A stretch of 59,953 nucleotides of DNA from Anaerolineales bacterium. Its GTDB lineage: Bacteria; Chloroflexota; Anaerolineae; Anaerolineales; JABWBV01. The stretch is taken from positions 1 to 59,953 of the forward strand of contig JACKAX010000021.1 of assembly GCA_020634875.1 (NCBI GenBank). The letters run 5' to 3'. The notes below the pieces were generated by a model. The model was not told the origin of the DNA. It saw nothing but the letters and a program-made list of their open reading frames with translations, and did not search any database. Numbering within the stretch: position 1 is the first letter of the stretch; each line of letters starts with the position of its first letter. The translations under genes were made by a program, and so were the position numbers. Shown here in pieces: positions 1 to 7,629 of the stretch.

Positions 1-325
1 GAGCCGCGCATAACCCAAGAAATGTCTCACTTGGGCGAGCCTGTCGTGCAAGATGTTCCAGGTTGGGAGTCCCTTCTGAGGATAGATCCAGCCACTCACG
101 GATGATCGCGTTTGCAAATAAGACTCTGCCTCCAGGTTGTACTAATAGGATAGCGTCATTGTTCTTTGGGAGGTCAAGGGAAGTACTGATGCTTGTGAAG
201 GGAGGCGGGGTAATTGCCGGTTGAATCCTAGGCACGACGCGCAATAACATCTGCCACACGACGAGGAATACCGCCGCAATGGCAAGGGCATAAAAACCTA
301 AGAGCCAAGGATTAATCCCGAACAT
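1..325 (-). CDS. Membrane-anchored PAS-domain signalling protein, N-terminal part (cut by window edge)
   Basis: About 108 residues are visible from an ATG at 325; the rest lies beyond position 1. The N-terminus has one hydrophobic segment at about residues 7-27 (LLGFYALAIAAVFLVV), then a linker rich in Pro and Thr, then a stretch typical of a PAS domain start (ILLVQPGGRVLFANAIIREW). This fits a membrane-anchored sensor, probably a histidine kinase, because it starts 21 bases after a response regulator gene on the same strand. The kinase part is not in the window, so kinase identity is inference. No strong ribosome binding site precedes the ATG. It is the last visible gene of the operon that begins at 5867. 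Confidence 0.6.
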   Translation of the reverse strand, partial: MFGINPWLLGFYALAIAAVFLVVWQMLLRVVPRIQPAITPPPFTSISTSLDLPKNNDAILLVQPGGRVLFANAIIREWLDLSSEGTPNLEHLARQARPSETFLGLCAA

Positions 326-346
326 AGGTGCAAATGATGTGGAAAA

Positions 347-1237
347 TTATTCGCTATTTTTTCTGCGCGATTCAGCGGCCAGTTCTGTGATTTCGCGAAT
401 ATCTGCAAACTGCTGTGTAGATGGGGAAACATGCCCAATGGCGATAGACATGATCGGGACTTTTTCTGTGTTTCCATCCCGGTTTGTTGTTAGGATATAA
501 CCTTGTTCGCGATCCATAAAGTTATAGTGGGTAAGAACTTCTTCTGCGAACCGAGATTTTAATTTCTGACGAATAGCAGGGCCATTTTGCTCAGAGGTGA
601 TGATGACGAAGTTTTCGCCACCTGGATGCCCAATGAAATCGTTTGGAGTGCCTAACGCGTCGACCACCTCACCCATCAGCATCGCGGTAAATCTCAGGAC
701 ATCATCCCCCGCTACAAAGCCATACACCTCCCGAAATGGTTCGAAGTAATTGACGCGGATGTCCATCAATTCCCAATTATCCCGGCGGATAATACGCCGT
801 AATTGGTCTTCGATAAGTCGGCCCGATGGTAACCCGGAACGAGGATCAGTCAGGCTTTCACGTTCGGCCCGAGCAATGGCATTTTGGACACGAAGTTTGA
901 GTTCTTCAATGTCAAAGGGTTTCGTGATATAGTCATCCGCCCCTAATTCCAGACCCTGGAGTTTGTCACTCCGTTCATCTTTTTGGGTCAGGAAGATAAT
1001 GGGAATATGACTGGTTCGGGTTTGAGTGCGTAAAGTACGGCACACGTCATACCCGTTCATACCCGGCAGCATGATGTCCAAAACAATCAAGTGGGGCAAT
1101 CCTTGCCGGGTTTTATCCAGGGCTTCGGAGCCAGAAAGAGCGGCGTCTACATCATAGCCCTGTCCGCCAAAGTAAATGCGGAGCATGTTGGAAATATCAA
1201 TATCGTCTTCAACAATTAGGATACGGGCTTTACCCAT
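347..1237 (-). CDS. Response regulator: REC domain plus degenerate GGDEF domain
   Basis: 296 residues. An N-terminal receiver domain (about 3-120) has the acidic pair E10/D11/D12, the phospho-acceptor D54 in VLDIMLPG, T84 and K106 in ITKPF. The C-terminal part (about 125-290) has the fold spacing of a diguanylate cyclase, but the signature reads GGENF at 206-210 instead of GG(D/E)EF, so cyclase activity is doubtful and it may be a GTP/c-di-GMP sensor or a protein-interaction domain. The start is supported by GGGAGG six bases before the ATG. It sits between the acyl-ACP reductase-like gene and the PAS membrane protein, its likely signalling partner. Output target unknown. Confidence 0.85.
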   Translation of the reverse strand: MGKARILIVEDDIDISNMLRIYFGGQGYDVDAALSGSEALDKTRQGLPHLIVLDIMLPGMNGYDVCRTLRTQTRTSHIPIIFLTQKDERSDKLQGLELGADDYITKPFDIEELKLRVQNAIARAERESLTDPRSGLPSGRLIEDQLRRIIRRDNWELMDIRVNYFEPFREVYGFVAGDDVLRFTAMLMGEVVDALGTPNDFIGHPGGENFVIITSEQNGPAIRQKLKSRFAEEVLTHYNFMDREQGYILTTNRDGNTEKVPIMSIAIGHVSPSTQQFADIREITELAAESRRKNSE

Positions 1238-1273
1238 AGGGACCTCCCAGAGAAAGGTGTGAAATTGGGGGTG

Positions 1274-2347
1274 TTATTGAATGCGCTGAACCACGCGCGC
1301 AACGTCTTCATCAGTAATGGCCTTTTCAAACGAACGAAAGCCACTCAAGCGAAATCCATGCTTGTTGGCTATTATTTCTATTTCATTGACTCGTGCCAGG
1401 CTCAGATCTTTGCCAAGGGTATAGTCTTCGAAGCGTTCTTCTAAAGCGAGCGCCATCGTTTCAGCCATACAGGCATAGGCTTTGCCTGGCGGAAAGCCAA
1501 AATCAAAATGAAAATTAACCGGGCCAGGGACATCTACCATGCCACCGTCAATGACTAGAACATCATTTCTGATGGCAGCCACCCGGACAGAGACATCACG
1601 TGGCCGTGCAACATCACAAATTATACTGCCTGATTGTAAATGTTCTGGATGAATTATGGCGTCAATTGCACTTGTGACGGTTAAGATCAGGTTTGCCTTT
1701 CTTATATCATCCACTTCTGTAGAAATGTGAATATTAGATAAACCTGTAACGGATTGGATTTGGTCTCGCAAGTTTTCCAAAGCCGGGGTACGGCGGCCAA
1801 TTAAGTACAATTCAGATACGTGCTCGGCGAGTTTTTTCGCACAAACCTGCCCAATTGCCCCGGTGGCGCCAACCACTGCCGCACTGGAATTTTCGAGGGA
1901 ACGCTTCATTTGTTGAGTGGCTTTGAGTAAAGCTTCTACACCAATTGCGACGGTGTAGGCATCTCCGGTTGTTACGGGAATATTGAGTTCTTTAGCGATG
2001 GTTATGCCGGCATCACCTACGACAGAAGTAAAAGCGCCTAGCCCTAAAATCTTTGCCCCCAGGCTTTCTGCTACCCGCCCGGTTTCGATGATCTTGCGGT
2101 ATACCGTTTTTTCTGGCAATTCCATCATACGGGTAGGTGTCAGAGGACACGCGAGAAACCACCCCTGGATTTGCTTACCTGTAGCTTCGGATGTGATCCC
2201 TTCGATTTCTGAAATGTAAACAGGGGGGAAAAAGGTGGAGAAAAAGTTAATTTGCCGTTCAGTCAGGAATTTTCCTAACAAGGGATACTTACGACTAACA
2301 TCCCGCTTTGGGTGAATCGGATGGATGATGAAGGCAAAACTATCCAC
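1274..2347 (-). CDS. Long-chain acyl-[acyl-carrier-protein] reductase-like protein (AAR homologue)
   Basis: 357 residues. It matches the pattern of cyanobacterial acyl-ACP reductase: an N-terminal acyl-binding part with SEATGKQIQGWF and LGLGAFTSVVGD, a Rossmann part with the nucleotide motif VVGATGAIGQ (about 160), and a C-terminal ACMAETMALALE block whose Cys293 corresponds to the cysteine that forms the acyl-thioester in the cyanobacterial enzyme (remembered as Cys294). Expected reaction: acyl-ACP or acyl-CoA plus NADPH to fatty aldehyde. Automatic annotation often calls such proteins shikimate dehydrogenase because of the Rossmann part. Start is a GTG three bases after the upstream stop. 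No aldehyde-deformylating oxygenase is visible, so an alkane product cannot be claimed; aldehyde for ether or wax lipids, or a derived function, are alternatives. Confidence 0.7.
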   Translation of the reverse strand: MDSFAFIIHPIHPKRDVSRKYPLLGKFLTERQINFFSTFFPPVYISEIEGITSEATGKQIQGWFLACPLTPTRMMELPEKTVYRKIIETGRVAESLGAKILGLGAFTSVVGDAGITIAKELNIPVTTGDAYTVAIGVEALLKATQQMKRSLENSSAAVVGATGAIGQVCAKKLAEHVSELYLIGRRTPALENLRDQIQSVTGLSNIHISTEVDDIRKANLILTVTSAIDAIIHPEHLQSGSIICDVARPRDVSVRVAAIRNDVLVIDGGMVDVPGPVNFHFDFGFPPGKAYACMAETMALALEERFEDYTLGKDLSLARVNEIEIIANKHGFRLSGFRSFEKAITDEDVARVVQRIQ

Positions 2348-2350
2348 AGA

Positions 2351-3628
2351 TTACCACGATTCTTCAACGCTTTCATCTTGTCGGGGGTAGAGACGTTTGT
2401 GGAGATGAGCTGATGCGAAGAGTTTGTGGTCACTTTGTTCGTAGGCGATGTTTCGATTGATGACACGTCGTTCATTTGATGCAATGAGAACCACGTCTGA
2501 TTCGATCATGCGCCCTGGCATAACGATCATCCCTGACCCCAAGCGGCAATTGTGCCCTACACATCCCCCTAACACTTCCCGATTTGCTTGACTCAGTTCA
2601 CCCTTTCCATCTATAGCCCGCAATGGCGTGGGAATCAGGTTGAAATCCGTAAAGGTGGAACCGGCACCTATAAAAGTATTACGTCCGACTACACACATTT
2701 GCAAACACGTATTTTGCGCGACCATTGCATTTTCCATAAGTGTGGTCATAAACAAAGATGCGCGAAAGGGCATGAAACTTCCATCACCCACTACGGATAG
2801 CATAAGCTGGCATCCTTGAGAAATGTTGACATTACTTCCGATAATGCAATTATCTATGACTGTCCCAGCCCCGATGGTTACATTATCGCCGATAGTTGTC
2901 GGACCGGTAATAACAACGCTTGGATCAATGACACAATTACGCCCGATCTTTACCAGCTCGGAACAAGACAGCACTTGTTTACCTTCGTAGACGGCTTTGG
3001 ACAAGATATAAAGTTTATATAGAGGGCTATGGTTAGCCCGATTTTCAAATCGAGCTCCTCGCGAGAACAGCCCATATACAACATCTGTTATAAAAATATG
3101 CACCCAAGCATCAATTGCAATTAAACTACGAAGGGGAACCTGAAAAATCAGATCACCCTGTTCAGTCGCCATATAGACGGGTACGTGATAGTATCCAACT
3201 TCACGGCTTTTCATATCAATTAGCAGAGGCTGGGTATTTGAGGTAGGTCCTTCGGGGTAGTACCACAACTCTGCAAGATATAAGTCATCTTGGTGGGTGT
3301 AGGAAACAGAAAGAGGAAAAGCATGTTCACGAAAAGCCGGGTCTTTTAAGGTAAAAGCGGCTTGACAGGCGCAGTTAAGTTTCTGCGCTTTATTCAGGAA
3401 AGTTTCGATAAATGACGCATCAAAGTACAAATTATCTCGATAAACAAGACAAGGCCCCTGTACATCAGGCAAGGGCGCATCTTCGCCAACTTCGATTTCG
3501 TGAGTCACATAAGGGGCTAAAATATCGCGTTGTAATAGCCAAAGCGGCTTATTTTGCAGCCGCAGGTCGCGCGCCTTTTCATTAAAGGGCGGGATAAATT
3601 TTTCGCTCTTAAGAATGATTTTTAGCAC
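2351..3628 (-). CDS. Left-handed beta-helix (hexapeptide-repeat) nucleotidyltransferase/acyltransferase-like protein
   Basis: 425 residues from a GTG start at 3628, preceded by AAAGG at good spacing. The first 215 residues show no motif I recognise. From about 225 to 380 the protein has hexapeptide repeats of the form (I/V)GxxxxI (VVITGPTTIGDNVTIGAG, CIIGSNVNIS, VVGRNTFIGAGS), as in the C-terminal half of GlmU-type sugar-1-phosphate nucleotidyltransferases and trimeric acyltransferases. The order (catalytic-like N-part, helix C-part) is that of GlmU, but the pyrophosphorylase signature is absent. It is packed between the hydrolase and the reductase (3-base gap), so it probably acts with them on a lipid or sugar-lipid. 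Substrate unknown. Confidence 0.6.
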   Translation of the reverse strand: MLKIILKSEKFIPPFNEKARDLRLQNKPLWLLQRDILAPYVTHEIEVGEDAPLPDVQGPCLVYRDNLYFDASFIETFLNKAQKLNCACQAAFTLKDPAFREHAFPLSVSYTHQDDLYLAELWYYPEGPTSNTQPLLIDMKSREVGYYHVPVYMATEQGDLIFQVPLRSLIAIDAWVHIFITDVVYGLFSRGARFENRANHSPLYKLYILSKAVYEGKQVLSCSELVKIGRNCVIDPSVVITGPTTIGDNVTIGAGTVIDNCIIGSNVNISQGCQLMLSVVGDGSFMPFRASLFMTTLMENAMVAQNTCLQMCVVGRNTFIGAGSTFTDFNLIPTPLRAIDGKGELSQANREVLGGCVGHNCRLGSGMIVMPGRMIESDVVLIASNERRVINRNIAYEQSDHKLFASAHLHKRLYPRQDESVEESW

Positions 3629-3643
3629 GCTGAACCTTTGGGA

Positions 3644-4519
3644 TCACACGAGGTGCGTAGAAGTATTTTCGAGAAAATCTCGCAAGGTTTTTTGAAATTG
3701 GCGTGGCTGATCGAGCATTGGAAAATGTCCGGCTTTGGAGAACCTTTCGATCCGGGCGTGGCCGACTCCTTTTTTGAGAGGTTTCCACTGATCGGGGGCT
3801 ACGATAATATCTTTATCGCCATATATGCCCATCACCGGCATCTGAATGGTGTTAAGTTTATTCGTAAGGTCAGTTTTATGTAAAGAGGAAATACTGATCA
3901 GAAACGATTCAACTGTCGTACGATCCAAATCCTGAGCGATCATGGAATACCATTCGGGATCAGATGTGATCAACGGCGTGGCCATCTTGATCCCCAGTTT
4001 TAAGGCACCCATCATATTATGGACAAGTACACCGATAGGCCGGTATCCTGCCATTTTCAGCAAAGGCGCAAGGGATGTTCCATTAATGGGGGAACCGATA
4101 ACCGCGACCTTACTGACTCTTTGCGGGTATCGGATTGCGACAGAAAGACTGACGGTGCCGCCCATGCTGTGCCCAACCAAAGGCGCCTGTATGATCCCTA
4201 ATTGCTCCATAAAGTCATCGACCATATTAACAAAATCACTTACTTGGTAGGTGGATTCTTTTTTTCCGGACTCACCAAATCCCCAAAAATCGAGCGCATA
4301 CGTGCGATATTCATGACCAAGAAAGCTCATGGTTTCTTGCCATAAGCCCCAGGACCCTAACCAGCCATGCAACAGAATAACAGGTTTCCCTCTTCCATAA
4401 ACTTCGTAATGAACAATACCCTTGTCGGTTGTGAGTGATGACACGGTAATTTGGTCAAATTGAGAAGATTTAAGCGTCCATTTTTGCCAGAATGCTATAA
4501 AGCAATTCGAGCAAAACAT
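3644..4519 (-). CDS. Alpha/beta-fold hydrolase
   Basis: 291 residues if the ATG at 4519 is used; that start overlaps the upstream GTPase gene by 50 bases, and a GTG near 4445 would give a shorter protein that still keeps the whole fold. The core shows the oxyanion motif LLHGWLG, the nucleophile elbow GHSMGG, the acid in GDKDIIV and the histidine in AGHFPMLDQP. This is a complete catalytic triad of the esterase/lipase/haloperoxidase family. In this operon with an acyl reductase homologue it may release or transfer acyl groups, but no substrate can be read from sequence. The overlap with the GTPase suggests translational coupling. Confidence 0.8.
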   Translation of the reverse strand: MFCSNCFIAFWQKWTLKSSQFDQITVSSLTTDKGIVHYEVYGRGKPVILLHGWLGSWGLWQETMSFLGHEYRTYALDFWGFGESGKKESTYQVSDFVNMVDDFMEQLGIIQAPLVGHSMGGTVSLSVAIRYPQRVSKVAVIGSPINGTSLAPLLKMAGYRPIGVLVHNMMGALKLGIKMATPLITSDPEWYSMIAQDLDRTTVESFLISISSLHKTDLTNKLNTIQMPVMGIYGDKDIIVAPDQWKPLKKGVGHARIERFSKAGHFPMLDQPRQFQKTLRDFLENTSTHLV

Positions 4520-5000
4520 TTTTGACGGATTCTTTATCGAAGGCGATGCAGGGAAGGAATTTTACATTTGGATCCAGTCGTAAAGCGATCCGCATGTCAT
4601 CAATATCCCACGCGTCATCTTGGTCTTGTTTATTAGCGGCAACAACATATGGGGTAGGAGCATAGGCACGGAAGGTTTCTAGAATGCTACGGGCCTCGCG
4701 GAAGGTTTCGGGACGGGTGCTATCCACCATGACAATAAACCCTAACATACCTTCGGAAAGTATTTCCCACATAAAATCGAAGCGTTTTTGTCCTGGGGTT
4801 CCAAATAAGTATAAAACCAGGTTGTCATCCACTGTGATGCGCCCAAAATCCATAGCAACAGTCGTAGATTCTTTGATCTTCTCCGCTTCGGAGGAGATTT
4901 TTCGCTCGGTAGAGACGACATCAATTTCACTGACGGTTTGGATAAATTCTGTTTTCCCGGAGCTAAATGGTCCGGTAACAACCATTTTGACAGTTTGCAT
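4470..5000 (-). CDS. Small Ras-like GTPase of the MglA/CvnD type
   Basis: 176 residues. P-loop GPFSSGKT at 10-17, switch I threonines in STTVAMDFG (46-53), the G3 motif as GTPGQ (67-71) and the base-specificity motif NKQD (123-126). The sequence TTVAMDFG and the TPGQ form are typical of prokaryotic MglA-like GTPases such as CvnD in Streptomyces conservons and MglA in gliding bacteria. AAGGAA precedes the ATG. It follows a DUF4388 protein by 48 bases; DUF4388 and MglA-type GTPases commonly co-occur, which suggests a GTPase switch with a scaffold partner. Target process is unknown; polarity, motility or envelope control are known roles of the family. Confidence 0.85.
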   Translation of the reverse strand: MQTVKMVVTGPFSSGKTEFIQTVSEIDVVSTERKISSEAEKIKESTTVAMDFGRITVDDNLVLYLFGTPGQKRFDFMWEILSEGMLGFIVMVDSTRPETFREARSILETFRAYAPTPYVVAANKQDQDDAWDIDDMRIALRLDPNVKFLPCIAFDKESVKNVLLELLYSILAKMDA

Positions 5001-5048
5001 AGCGCATTTTCCTTAAGTGATGAAACCAAAAATGAATAAAATCAAAAA

Positions 5049-5867
5049 TTACAGAGATCGTATCCGGCTGATGATACGGTTTACTAAAGATTTTTGTTCG
5101 GCTTTGTTGACGGTAGGGGCCTGTGCGCGCGTAGGAGTAGGTGGAACCATTCCGTCAGGACGCACCAGTTCAACCAAGCCTGCTTGAAGCAGGCTGTAAA
5201 CCACGCGCCGAATTTCCACATCGTTCATTTTAGTGGCTTTGGCAATCTGGCGCATGGAGTTTTTGGGATTGATGTAGGAAACGACTTTCCACTCTTGTAC
5301 GCTCAAATTTACCTTTTGAAGATTAGTCCCCGGGCGGTCTGTAAATTTAAGCGCCATATCAAGATTGGGCAGTTCGTCTTGAAGTTGTTCCCACTCTCGG
5401 AGACGCCGTGAACCTTCAATGATAATATTTTCTAAATCAATGCGGGTAACGATTTTATCTTCTTCTGGTAAAGCCCCATTTTCAAAACGAAAAAAGCCTT
5501 CTACCCATGTAAAAAGCCGGTTGACGATGCTAATAAAATGGTTTTGGAGGGCATTGAGAACATCTTCACGTGTAACATACCCCCCATTGATGAGTAATAA
5601 ACCTAATTCTTTGTCACCCATTTCACCTGCTCGAGTCTTTAGCGTTTGATACTGTGCGGCAGTGAATTTATTTGCTTTATAAAGGATGTAAGCCAGGTTG
5701 TTTTCGTCTTTATTGGTTTGGGCAAAAGCCAGTTTCCCTTCTCGAAAGGAAACCCAGGCTGTTTCATTGGTACCTTCGACAATCAAAGTTCCCGTTTTAC
5801 GGGCTAAGTTGATCAGATTGAGCAATTGGGTGATTGTAAAGTCGCGTAAATTACCCTTTAAGGCCAT
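5049..5867 (-). CDS. DUF4388 (PATAN-like) domain protein with C-terminal winged helix
   Basis: 272 residues. Residues 1-100 fit DUF4388: it begins MALKGNLRDFTITQLLNLI, followed by the typical RKTGTLIVEG and VSFREGKLAFAQ strands. A second part (about 185-240) reads like a winged-helix module (WKVVSYINPKNSMRQIAKAT, then a helix and LQAGLVELV). The tail is Pro/Thr-rich and ends in a basic amphipathic helix (LVNRIISRIRSL) that could touch the membrane. First gene of the operon running to position 1. DUF4388 proteins are commonly linked to response regulators and MglA-like GTPases, and both are present here. Biochemical role not established. Confidence 0.75.
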   Translation of the reverse strand: MALKGNLRDFTITQLLNLINLARKTGTLIVEGTNETAWVSFREGKLAFAQTNKDENNLAYILYKANKFTAAQYQTLKTRAGEMGDKELGLLLINGGYVTREDVLNALQNHFISIVNRLFTWVEGFFRFENGALPEEDKIVTRIDLENIIIEGSRRLREWEQLQDELPNLDMALKFTDRPGTNLQKVNLSVQEWKVVSYINPKNSMRQIAKATKMNDVEIRRVVYSLLQAGLVELVRPDGMVPPTPTRAQAPTVNKAEQKSLVNRIISRIRSL

Positions 5868-6017
5868 AGGGATTCTCGAGTTTCTGCTTTGGGTGTGAAT
5901 TTGGAAAACTTGCGGGGATTATACATGTAAGCAATTATAGCGTCAAATAGAAAAAGAAATCACTAAACAGGGGCATATTCATCCGTTTGGGCGGTTTGTG
6001 TTGAAGTTAAAATGAAA
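5868..6017. other. Upstream region of the DUF4388-GTPase-AAR operon
   Basis: About 150 bases between the operon start at 5867 and a terminator that ends the next gene. It must hold the minus-strand promoter of the operon. I see AT-rich sequence but no clear -35/-10 pair and no operator. Confidence 0.3.
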
Positions 6018-6052
6018 AACACAGGGCTGGAATTCCCGTCCAGCCCTGTGTT
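6018..6052 (-). terminator. Rho-independent terminator of the 177-residue membrane protein gene
   Basis: A perfect 13-base inverted repeat (AACACAGGGCTGG at 6018-6030, its complement at 6040-6052) with a 9-base loop. Read on the minus strand it is followed by a T-rich run (TTTTTCATTTT). Confidence 0.8.
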
Positions 6053-6078
6053 GGATCTTTGAAAAGCGATTATCCAGT

Positions 6079-6612
6079 TCAGGGTTTGACACAAATTCCT
6101 TGCGTTTCGATCCACACCCGGATTTGTGGCACATTATCAAAATGTAATGAGCCTGCTGTGTTGGTATTGTTCACGCGGCCAAAGACCGCGTATGTGGAAG
6201 CGTGTCGCCCATCTAAAGGGACGACAATCGAATCAAGATTGGAAAAATACTTGTAGAATGAATGAATACGCACCCGCGGCGCATAAAACAATTCTATAAT
6301 CATCATCTCTGAAGTATCTTGATATTCTTGATAGGTGTCTTCTGATAATGTCAATTGATCCCAATACTTCCGCCCAGATAGAATTTCATTGACTTTAGCG
6401 ACTAATCCATCATACCGGGCGTCATTAGGGCGGATAAAAACTGGCTCCCCATAACAGTTGACGACGACCTGTGTAGGAAGCTCAGAAAATGAACTTACAA
6501 ACCATAGCGGATCTTGTGTATTTAATGATACGAAAAGATATACAAGACTAGTACTCAGCAAAACAACTGTGATAATTAGGCCAAGCAGTGAGGGAGAACG
6601 AGATTTGTCCAT
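6079..6612 (-). CDS. Conserved hypothetical single-pass membrane protein, copy 1 of a tandem pair
   Basis: 177 residues from the ATG at 6612, chosen because AGGAGG lies five bases upstream; a longer reading from 6636 has no such site. One transmembrane helix near residues 9-32, then an extracytoplasmic domain of about 140 residues. It is a diverged duplicate of the next gene: both share (L/W)F(V/I)SxFxExPxxxVVxCYG, YAPxVRIHSxYKYFSN, VPLDGRHAxTxAVFGR, TAGSLH and the end QGICVKP. Two conserved cysteines (in NCYG and GICVKP) could form a disulfide outside the cell. I do not recognise the family. It has its own terminator, so it is likely a single-gene transcript. Confidence 0.75.
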   Translation of the reverse strand: MDKSRSPSLLGLIITVVLLSTSLVYLFVSLNTQDPLWFVSSFSELPTQVVVNCYGEPVFIRPNDARYDGLVAKVNEILSGRKYWDQLTLSEDTYQEYQDTSEMMIIELFYAPRVRIHSFYKYFSNLDSIVVPLDGRHASTYAVFGRVNNTNTAGSLHFDNVPQIRVWIETQGICVKP

Positions 6613-6794
6613 GGAAGCCTCCTGGAAAACGGGCAAAGTGTGGGTTATTTAATTACGTTAACCCATTTTTGTACTCATCGAGGGGTTGTTAGGTTCAAGG
6701 CATTGTAAACCAAAACTTTTCAGCCTTGCATTATCAATCTAGGAGTTTTTCGCAATCTTCCTGAAGAATTCAAAAAGTCATTATTTCTTGAAAA

Positions 6795-6830
6795 TAAAAA
6801 AAGTCTCTGAATTTTACAGAGACTTTTTCT
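6795..6830 (-). terminator. Rho-independent terminator between the tandem membrane-protein genes
   Basis: Arms AAAAAGTCTCTG (6798-6809) and CAGAGACTTTTT (6817-6828) with a 7-base loop; A-run on the plus side gives the T-run on the minus strand. Ends the copy 2 transcript. Confidence 0.85.
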
Positions 6831-6846
6831 GGTAAGTGGTCTTGAT

Positions 6847-7383
6847 TTATGGCTTTACACAAATTCCCTGCGAGGCCAGATATTCCTGCATAGGGCTAAG
6901 TTTTTCGATGTGGAGTGAACCTGCGGTAAATACATCACCCGTCCGGCCAAAGACCGCATGGGTTTTTGCATGACGTCCATCTAACGGAATAACCAGTGCT
7001 CCGACGTTCGAGAAGTATTTGTAAATCGAGTGGATTCGGACAGTAGGGGCGTAACGTAATTCAAGTACCATGATATCCGTCCCGTTTTGATAATGTGCAT
7101 AGGTTTCATCCGACATCGAAAGCGAATCCCAGTTCTTTGTCCCTGAAATCTGCTCATTGACTAACGCTGTAAGTGCATTAAATTGCACAGAACCGGCCGG
7201 AATGGCTTTTTCCGTGCCGTAACAGAACACCACCATTTCCTGCGGTGTTTCCTCAAATTTGGAAATAAACCATATCGCATCTTCTGTATTCAGAGCCATA
7301 AATCCGTAACCAACAACAACCATAAAAATTATCACCGTACCAAACAAACTAGCGAGTGAGGGTTGAGAGGGTTGTTCGTACAT
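6847..7383 (-). CDS. Conserved hypothetical single-pass membrane protein, copy 2 of a tandem pair
   Basis: 178 residues from the ATG at 7383, supported by CGGAGG six bases before it; the upstream in-frame start at 7416 has none. Same plan as copy 1: transmembrane helix near residues 14-34, then an outer domain with NTEDAIWFISKFEETP, YAPTVRIHSIYKYFSN, VPLDGRHAKTHAVFGR and the C-terminal QGICVKP. The copies differ throughout, so the duplication is old. A palindrome (CATCCTATTAGGATG, 7414-7428) lies about 30 bases upstream and could be an operator. Function unknown; no catalytic motif seen. Confidence 0.75.
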   Translation of the reverse strand: MYEQPSQPSLASLFGTVIIFMVVVGYGFMALNTEDAIWFISKFEETPQEMVVFCYGTEKAIPAGSVQFNALTALVNEQISGTKNWDSLSMSDETYAHYQNGTDIMVLELRYAPTVRIHSIYKYFSNVGALVIPLDGRHAKTHAVFGRTGDVFTAGSLHIEKLSPMQEYLASQGICVKP

Positions 7384-7569
7384 TTTTAGCCTCCGTGGCG
7401 CGCTAAAGAAAGCCATCCTATTAGGATGATGTTTCTCAAACGATTGAAGTAAAAGTTGAATATTTTCTCAAAAAAGAACTTGGACTATTGATATTTTACG
7501 ATAAATTTTAAAAAAGTCAATAATAAATTAAGAATATTTAATTAAGACAATGATTAATTTGAATAAAAT
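7384..7569. other. AT-rich intergenic region with a short palindrome
   Basis: Region upstream of copy 2. Contains the near-perfect palindrome at 7414-7428 and long A/T runs. No open reading frame with a ribosome binding site seen. Confidence 0.3.
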
Positions 7570-7603
7570 AAAATCCCTCTGCAAAAAAGTAGAGGGATTT
7601 TTC
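7569..7603 (-). terminator. Rho-independent terminator of the last LysM/M23 lipoprotein gene
   Basis: Arms AAAATCCCTCT (7570-7580) and AGAGGGATTTT (7591-7601) around a 10-base A-rich loop. On the minus strand the 3' arm ends in a T-rich run. Confidence 0.8.
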
Positions 7604-7629
7604 TTGGCCTTTTGTCACTGTATCTTGGA

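Noticed and set aside
1274..2347. Shikimate/quinate dehydrogenase
   Set aside because: The Rossmann part invites this call, but the ATGK, LGxFTS and ACMAETMALALE blocks match acyl-ACP reductase and no shikimate-binding motif is seen.
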